From Alphaproteobacteria bacterium UBA7691 (GTDB taxonomy: Bacteria > Pseudomonadota > Alphaproteobacteria > Ferrovibrionales > Ferrovibrionaceae), in assembly GCA_002482765.1 (NCBI GenBank), contig DLGP01000066.1, positions 53,277 through 67,522 of the forward strand: DNA of 14,246 bases, in the 5' to 3' direction. The notes under the pieces are model-generated. The model did not search any database. It saw only the letters and a list, made by a program, of their open reading frames with translations, and was not told where the DNA came from. Positions within the stretch are counted from its first letter, which is position 1, and each line of letters opens with the position of its first letter. Position numbers and translations under genes: made by a program. Positions 11,023 to 14,246 of the stretch are shown one piece after another.

Positions 11023-11583
11023 ATGTCTAAGCTCTATCTGGTGCGGCATGCAAAAGCGGCGGCGAATTTCGCTGAAGCCGCTGATCCCGGCCTGTCCGAG
11101 GAAGGCCGCGATCATGCGGTTGATCTGGCGCTGAAATTAGAGGCGCTCGGCCCGCTGCCGATCCTCTGCTCGCCGTTGCAGCGCGCCCAGGAAACCGCCG
11201 CGCCGCTGGCCAATCGCTGGGGCGAATTGGCAGAGATCAGTTCGGCTGTCTCGGAAATTCCGACCCCGCCGGATATTGCCGCCGAGGGACTGGCGGCGCG
11301 TGGCGCCTGGCTCAAGCGCATAGCCGGCCAGCGTTTTGCCGATCAACCCGGTATTCTGCGCGCCTGGCGCCAAGGCGTTGTCGGCTCGCTGCTTTCCTGC
11401 CGCAGGGATATGGTGATCGTGACGCATTTCATGGTGATCAATGCCGCCCTCGGCGCGGCGCTGAAGGATGACCGGCTGGTGCTGTTTCAGCCCGATTACT
11501 GCTCCTGCACCATCTTTGAAAACAGCGAAGGATCGCTGCGCTTGATCGAACGCGGCGCCGAGGCGGCAACCCAGGTGCTTTGA
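11023..11583 (+). CDS. Histidine phosphatase superfamily protein (SixA-like)
   Basis: Small phosphatase of 186 residues in the phosphoglycerate-mutase/SixA branch. The N-terminal LYLVRHAKAA holds the RHx motif with phospho-accepting His9 (RHA rather than RHG, as is usual in SixA-like proteins). SPLQRAQETA (50-59) gives the phosphate-binding Arg54, and MVIVTHFMV supplies the second catalytic His135. Characterised relatives dephosphorylate phosphohistidine in signalling proteins or small phosphoesters; the target here is unknown. GAGG at 11011-11014, eight bases before the ATG, supports the start. It is the third gene of the hydrolase cluster. No terminator-like hairpin follows its stop; the next region is the AT-rich MarR promoter. 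Confidence 0.9.
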   Translation: MSKLYLVRHAKAAANFAEAADPGLSEEGRDHAVDLALKLEALGPLPILCSPLQRAQETAAPLANRWGELAEISSAVSEIPTPPDIAAEGLAARGAWLKRIAGQRFADQPGILRAWRQGVVGSLLSCRRDMVIVTHFMVINAALGAALKDDRLVLFQPDYCSCTIFENSEGSLRLIERGAEAATQVL

Positions 11584-11589
11584 AGGCGC

Positions 11590-11618
11590 AGAATATCAAC
11601 GCTGATATATTGTATAAT
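11590..11618 (+). promoter_or_regulatory. Candidate sigma-70 promoter for the MarR gene
   Basis: A consensus TATAAT (11613-11618) is the best -10 box in the window. With a 17-base spacer the -35 would be AGAATA (11590-11595), which is poor, suggesting an activator or a promoter kept weak and controlled by the overlapping dyad. Transcription would begin near 11625 and give a leader of about 85 bases before the ATG at 11711. Confidence 0.5.
11593..11608. promoter_or_regulatory. Palindrome, candidate MarR operator
   Basis: ATATCA-ACGC-TGATAT is a perfect dyad with 6-base arms and a 4-base spacer, in an AT-rich island that contrasts with the GC-rich surroundings. It lies five bases upstream of a TATAAT box and thus across the expected -35/spacer region. 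The length and symmetry suit a MarR dimer, and MarR regulators commonly repress their own genes. That this protein binds here is inference. Confidence 0.6.
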
Positions 11619-11710
11619 CTTCGTATCTCCATAAAGTTTCGGCCGAATGACTTGGCGCGGGGCTTGGATTGCCGCTAGTCTCCGCTCGCGCCAACCCGAC
11701 CGGAAAAATC

Positions 11711-12196
11711 ATGACCTTGCCGAAACAGCAGCCAAGCCTGGCCGAGACGGAGCCGATGCCGGCCACCGCCGCCGCCTTGCCGCTTGGCTATGTGCTGGAA
11801 GAACAGATCGGCCATCTGATCCGGCGGGCGCATCAGCGCGCCACCGCCATCTTCATGGGCAGCATCGGCGATACCCAGGTAACGCCGACGCAATATGCCG
11901 CGCTGGTGAAGCTCTATGAGGCCGGCGAATTGTCGCAGAACCATCTTGGCCGCCTGACCGCGATGGACCCGGCGACGATCCAGGGTGTGATCCGCCGTCT
12001 GGCAGTGCGCAAACTGATTGCCCATCGGCCAGACAAGAATGACAAGCGGCGCCGCTATCTGAGCCTGACGCTGGCCGGTCGTGCGCTGGTGGAAAGCCTG
12101 ATCTCGAATGGCCCCAAAGTCAGTCAGGTGACACTCGGCCCGCTTTCAACGGCCGAACAGGCGCAATTGCTGGCATTGCTCAAACGCATCACCTGA
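11711..12196 (+). CDS. MarR family transcriptional regulator
   Basis: Dimeric winged helix-turn-helix regulator of 161 residues, probably ligand-responsive. After a Pro/Ala-rich N-terminal extension of about 25 residues comes the dimerisation helix (GYVLEEQIGHLIRRAHQ), then the wHTH: VTPTQYAALVKLYEAGELSQNHLGRLTAMDPATIQGVIRRLAVRKLI (57-103), written in family order, and the wing RPDKNDKRRRYLSLT (106-120) with the basic DxR-type pattern. The C-terminal helix QAQLLALLKRI closes the dimer interface. The start is uncertain: ATG 11711 has only a weak GGA upstream, while ATG 11756 has GGAG four bases before it and would drop 15 residues. The gene starts downstream of a promoter/operator-like site and ends eight bases before the membrane-protein gene, which it may regulate together with itself. 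Effector unknown. Confidence 0.9.
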   Translation: MTLPKQQPSLAETEPMPATAAALPLGYVLEEQIGHLIRRAHQRATAIFMGSIGDTQVTPTQYAALVKLYEAGELSQNHLGRLTAMDPATIQGVIRRLAVRKLIAHRPDKNDKRRRYLSLTLAGRALVESLISNGPKVSQVTLGPLSTAEQAQLLALLKRIT

Positions 12197-12204
12197 GCCA
12201 AGCG

Positions 12205-13386
12205 GTGCCGGGGCTGCTGAAAAAACATGATGCTGCTGCGGCTATGCCGCTGCTTTGTTTCATCGGCATTGGCTTGATCACGGCAATGCCGTTTTTCGCC
12301 AAACGGCTTGATGACGCATTCTGGCTGCCCTGGCTGCTTTATTGCCTTGGCTTCATCGCCCTGCTGGTGCTGCTTGATCGTATCCTGGCGCTGCGGCCCG
12401 GCCTGGCTGACCGGCATCTCTGGTGGATGCTTGGCTGCGCTGGCCTGACCTTGCTCAATCATCAGCTCTATCCGGCAACACGGCTGGTGCAATTTCCCAG
12501 TAGTGCGCCGGATGCCCTGATCGAGCCAGCCCTGGCGTTTGCGGCCGGCCTGCACCCTTATTCGGTAGTGTTGCCCGGCGGCGCCCCCATCAGTCCGGGG
12601 CCGGGCTGGGTGCTGTTGAATGCGCCGCTTACGCTCAGTGGCCTGATCTATATGATGGCGCCGCTTTATCTGCTGCTTTCCGCCGGCCTGATGGCCGGCA
12701 TGGCGGCATGGCGCGCCAACCTGTTCATTGCACTGTTGCTGATGTGCATTTGCTTCTTCCAGATGAGCGTTGTTGCACATGATCTGCTGGCCTTCTCGCT
12801 GGCGGCAGTGGCGCTCACGGCCTTGCTGTATCGCAGCTACCACAATCCGGGCTGGTTATTGCTCTGTGCCGTGTTGGCGGCCTTTATCGCCACCGCCCGG
12901 GTGCCGTTTGTGTTGTTGCCGATCTTGCTGGCCCTATGCCTGTTCAAGATCGATCGCAAGCGCGCCCTGATCTTTGCCGGCATGGCTGCGCTGACAGGCG
13001 CGGCGATCCACGGCTTTTTCTACGCCTGGGCTGAAACGCTATCGCTGTTTTATCAGCCGCTGCATGTTTTTGGCCGGGGCGCCAGAAGCGCGGCATCCCA
13101 CTACCAGATCGCCATCATGCTGCTCTGGCTGTTGTGCCTGGCCTGGCTTTACCGGGGCTGGCGCGGCGCCGATATCGCGGCGTGGTTCCGTTTCGTCTGG
13201 TTCGGCATGTTTCTGCCCTTTGCCGCCGTGGGTGTCGGCGAATTACTCGGCATGGCCGAGATCACGCAGGCAGCTTTCGGCAATTGGGAAGGCAAGGGCT
13301 ATGTCTTTTTCACCACGCCGTTGCTGGCTGCTGCGTTAGCCTGCGGCTGGCCGCAAAACAAAACCGCCGGGCTGGGCCGGCGGTGA
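12205..13386 (+). CDS. Polytopic inner-membrane protein of unknown function
   Basis: A 393-residue protein with about ten to eleven predicted membrane helices and short basic cytoplasmic loops (for example KIDRKRALI). I do not recognise the family from memory. The loop HPYSVVLPGGAPISPGPGW followed by VLLNAP loosely resembles the periplasmic loop after the second or third helix of GT-C type glycosyltransferases (mannosyltransferase-like, GT87/DUF2029), which use polyprenyl-phosphate sugars, but the expected acidic catalytic motif is not obvious, so I leave the function open. The start is probably GTG at 12205, eight bases after the MarR stop; ATG 12244 is an alternative. Neither has a good ribosome-binding site, suggesting coupling to the MarR gene. 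The stop lies eight bases before the insertion element, so the gene is intact. Confidence 0.75.
   Translation: MPGLLKKHDAAAAMPLLCFIGIGLITAMPFFAKRLDDAFWLPWLLYCLGFIALLVLLDRILALRPGLADRHLWWMLGCAGLTLLNHQLYPATRLVQFPSSAPDALIEPALAFAAGLHPYSVVLPGGAPISPGPGWVLLNAPLTLSGLIYMMAPLYLLLSAGLMAGMAAWRANLFIALLLMCICFFQMSVVAHDLLAFSLAAVALTALLYRSYHNPGWLLLCAVLAAFIATARVPFVLLPILLALCLFKIDRKRALIFAGMAALTGAAIHGFFYAWAETLSLFYQPLHVFGRGARSAASHYQIAIMLLWLLCLAWLYRGWRGADIAAWFRFVWFGMFLPFAAVGVGELLGMAEITQAAFGNWEGKGYVFFTTPLLAAALACGWPQNKTAGLGRR
13355..13383 (-). terminator. Minus-strand intrinsic terminator at the IS border
   Basis: CCGCCGG (13364-13370) and CCGGCGG (13377-13383) form a perfect 7-bp GC stem with a 6-base loop. On the minus strand it is followed by TTTTGTTTT (13363-13355), the classic intrinsic terminator layout. 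On the plus strand no T tract follows. It overlaps the last codons of the membrane-protein gene and points to a convergent minus-strand gene to the right, now separated from it by the insertion element. Confidence 0.75.
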
Positions 13387-13394
13387 TGTAACTA

Positions 13395-13410
13395 GGGTCC
13401 GGACCCATTA
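13395..13410. repeat. Left inverted repeat of the IS
   Basis: GGGTCCGGACCCATTA matches the reverse complement of the right end at 15 of 16 positions. Its outer 12 bases, GGGTCCGGACCC, are also a perfect palindrome, so the end can fold on itself. Confidence 0.9.
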
Positions 13411-13441
13411 ACTGGATTCCCAAGGGAGTGTTTGCGTGATT

Positions 13442-13466
13442 CATTGTCTCCTGTAGGGAGGCAATG
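13442..13466 (+). promoter_or_regulatory. Hairpin hiding the transposase ribosome-binding site
   Basis: A 10-bp stem with one T-G wobble: CATTGTCTCC (13442-13451) pairs with GGAGGCAATG (13457-13466), with the loop TGTAG (13452-13456). The right arm contains nearly all of the GGGAGG Shine-Dalgarno for the ATG at 13470. In IS10 and IS50, similar hairpins block transposase translation on transcripts entering from outside the element; the same role here is inference. Confidence 0.7.
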
Positions 13467-13469
13467 AGA

Positions 13470-13898
13470 ATGGCGGATTTCTTTTGGTTTTCTGATGCTC
13501 AATGGGCTCGGATCGAGCCGCTTCTGCCGACGGACAGCCGCGGCCGGGATCGGGTTGATGACCGTCGGGTACTGAGCGGCATCGTCCACGCCCTGAAGAA
13601 CGGTGGTCGCTGGGCCGATTGCCCGCGCGAGGTCTACGGTCCGAAGAAGACCCTCTACAATCGTTTTGTGCGCTGGGCGGAGCGCGGTATCTGGGACGGG
13701 ATATTCAGCGCGCTGGCGGGCGCCGAGGACACACCTGACCGGCTGTTCATCGATTCCACCTGCATTAAGGTCCACCGCTGCGCGGGCGGCGGAAAAGGGG
13801 GGCCTTGGTTCATGGTATCGACCGCACCAAAAGGGGGCGCAACAGCAAACTCCACGCCGTCTGCGATGGCAAAGGCCGGCCGCTCGTCCTGCTGCTGA
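13470..13898 (+). CDS. IS5-family transposase, orfA
   Basis: N-terminal part of the IS transposase, 142 residues from the ATG at 13470. This ATG is preferred over 13464 because GGGAGG (13456-13461) is eight bases upstream of it, and MADFFWFSDAQWARIEPLLP is the usual IS5-type N-terminus with the DUF4096-like DNA-binding region (RVLSGIVHALKNGGRWADCP). The first catalytic Asp is in RLFIDSTCIKVHR. The family-like sequence stops at GGGKG: downstream, the zero frame (GGPWFMVSTAPKGG...) no longer looks like a transposase, while the -1 frame does. Full-length enzyme therefore needs a -1 shift (or one added base) at AAAAGGGGGG (13793-13802). Unshifted translation gives a short protein that could act as a DNA-binding inhibitor, as in other split-frame elements. 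Confidence 0.88.
   Translation: MADFFWFSDAQWARIEPLLPTDSRGRDRVDDRRVLSGIVHALKNGGRWADCPREVYGPKKTLYNRFVRWAERGIWDGIFSALAGAEDTPDRLFIDSTCIKVHRCAGGGKGGPWFMVSTAPKGGATANSTPSAMAKAGRSSCC
13793..13802 (+). other. A4G6 slippery run, probable frameshift site of the transposase
   Basis: AAAAGGGGGG lies exactly where transposase-like sequence leaves the orfA frame and continues in the -1 frame. In the orfA frame it reads GGA-AAA-GGG-GGG. Either ribosomal -1 slippage or transcript slippage adding one G would join the frames; the sequence does not decide between them. A second run, A4G5 at 13829-13837, lies 27 bases downstream, but shifting there would include non-family residues. Confidence 0.7.
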
Positions 13899-14227
13899 CG
13901 CCGGGCAACGTCCATGACTGCAAGCCCGCCCGCCGCTGCATCGAGGCCATGCCGCCCGCCAAGGAACTCGTCGCCGACAAAGGCTATGACAGCAAGGCCC
14001 TGCGCGAATGGCTGCAAGAGCGCGGAACAACGGCGGTCATACCGCCGCGCAAGAACCGCAAGGTCCAATACGACTACGACAAGGCCATCTACAAGCAGCG
14101 CAATATCATCGAACGTATGTTCTGTCGCCTCAAGGATTGGCGCCGCATCGCCACACGCTTCGACCGAAACGTCAAAAACTTCTTCGCAGCAATCACTCTC
14201 GCTGCTACTGTTATCTGGTGGCTGTAA
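13805..14227 (+). CDS. IS5-family transposase, orfB (expressed by frameshift)
   Basis: C-terminal catalytic half in the -1 frame relative to orfA. It has no convincing start of its own; the TTG at 13805 has no ribosome-binding site, and family-like sequence begins before it (KGALVHGIDRTKRG across the junction). It is therefore expected as the tail of an orfA-orfB fusion of about 250 residues. Visible blocks: NSKLHAVCDGKGRPLVLLLT, the second catalytic Asp in ELVADKGYDS, and the third acidic residue Glu in RNIIERMFCRLKDWRRIATR, the YREK-like region of IS5 transposases. The TAA stop (14225-14227) lies inside the right inverted repeat, so coding reaches the very end of the element. Confidence 0.85.
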   Translation: MVHGIDRTKRGRNSKLHAVCDGKGRPLVLLLTPGNVHDCKPARRCIEAMPPAKELVADKGYDSKALREWLQERGTTAVIPPRKNRKVQYDYDKAIYKQRNIIERMFCRLKDWRRIATRFDRNVKNFFAAITLAATVIWWL

Positions 14228-14240
14228 TGAGTCCGGACCC
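14225..14240. repeat. Right inverted repeat of the IS
   Basis: TAATGAGTCCGGACCC, the reverse complement of the left end apart from one mismatch. The transposase stop codon TAA occupies its inner three bases. The sequence continues for only six bases after it, so the right flanking gene is not visible. Confidence 0.9.
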
Positions 14241-14246
14241 TAATAG

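Larger units (their letters stand above)
13395..14240 (+). mobile_element. IS5-family (IS427-group) insertion sequence, complete
   Basis: An 846-bp element bounded by 16-bp inverted repeats (GGGTCCGGACYCATTA, one mismatch) and TA duplications. It carries one transposase split into two overlapping frames in -1 relation (orfA 13470-13898, orfB to 14227), the organisation of IS427-type elements. The DDE triad is split between frames: Asp in LFIDSTCIK (orfA), Asp in ELVADKGYDS and Glu in RNIIERMFCR (orfB). The repeats, the catalytic residues and both frames are intact, so the copy may be active. It landed eight bases after the stop of the membrane-protein gene and interrupted no visible gene, but it separated a minus-strand terminator from whatever lies beyond. 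Confidence 0.92.
13393..14242. repeat. TA target-site duplication flanking the IS
   Basis: TA at 13393-13394 and TA at 14241-14242 directly abut the two outer ends of the inverted repeats. A 2-bp TA duplication is typical for the IS427 group of the IS5 family. A two-base match alone is weak, but it falls exactly at both repeat borders. Confidence 0.75.

Noticed and set aside
11647..11919. A 90-codon frame overlapping the MarR gene start
   Set aside because: Shadow frame with Arg/Pro/His-rich translation; the MarR frame has the full wHTH.

Overview
The window is GC-rich, densely coded chromosomal DNA of an alphaproteobacterium, probably Rhodospirillales-like. The evidence for this is the divergent pairing of RNase E with an amidase and a class A penicillin-binding protein gene, an RNase E with a very large insertion in its S1 domain, and an RNase E C-terminus ending in the GWW motif known from Caulobacter. 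I cannot name the genus.

Layout. Positions 1-2252 (minus strand) hold a cell-wall operon: an AMIN/Amidase_3 N-acetylmuramoyl-L-alanine amidase followed by a PBP1A-type transglycosylase/transpeptidase that runs off the left edge. About 550 bases without a protein gene (2282-2834) carry the divergent promoters and a hairpin-rich leader for rne. RNase E fills 2835-6071 (plus) and ends at a strong intrinsic terminator. From 8763 down to 6137 (minus) lies a compact operon: a RhlE-like DEAD-box RNA helicase, a stand-alone Lrp/AsnC ligand-binding (RAM) domain protein, and a TauE/SafE permease. Divergent from it, 8975-11583 (plus) holds three hydrolases in tandem: an M20 amidohydrolase, an MBL-fold hydrolase and a SixA-like histidine phosphatase. 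A MarR regulator with a promoter/operator-like site follows, then a polytopic membrane protein of unknown function. The right end (13395-14240) is a complete 846-bp IS5-family element of the IS427 type, with 16-bp terminal inverted repeats, TA target duplication and two overlapping transposase frames.

How it fits together. amiC and the PBP gene split and build septal or side-wall peptidoglycan. RNase E and the DEAD-box helicase, encoded about 1 kb apart on opposite strands, could both serve in the RNA degradosome; the RNase E tail carries a PNPase-type docking motif. The three hydrolase genes are spaced like an operon but share no pathway I can name.

I did not find a convincing new multi-gene system. 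The most informative non-coding signals are in the IS: a hairpin that hides the transposase ribosome-binding site, an A4G6 slippery run at the frame junction, and a minus-strand terminator immediately outside the insertion that the IS has apparently separated from its gene. Others are the structured rne leader, the MarR promoter/operator dyad, and a start-codon ambiguity in the amidase gene next to a G5 run.
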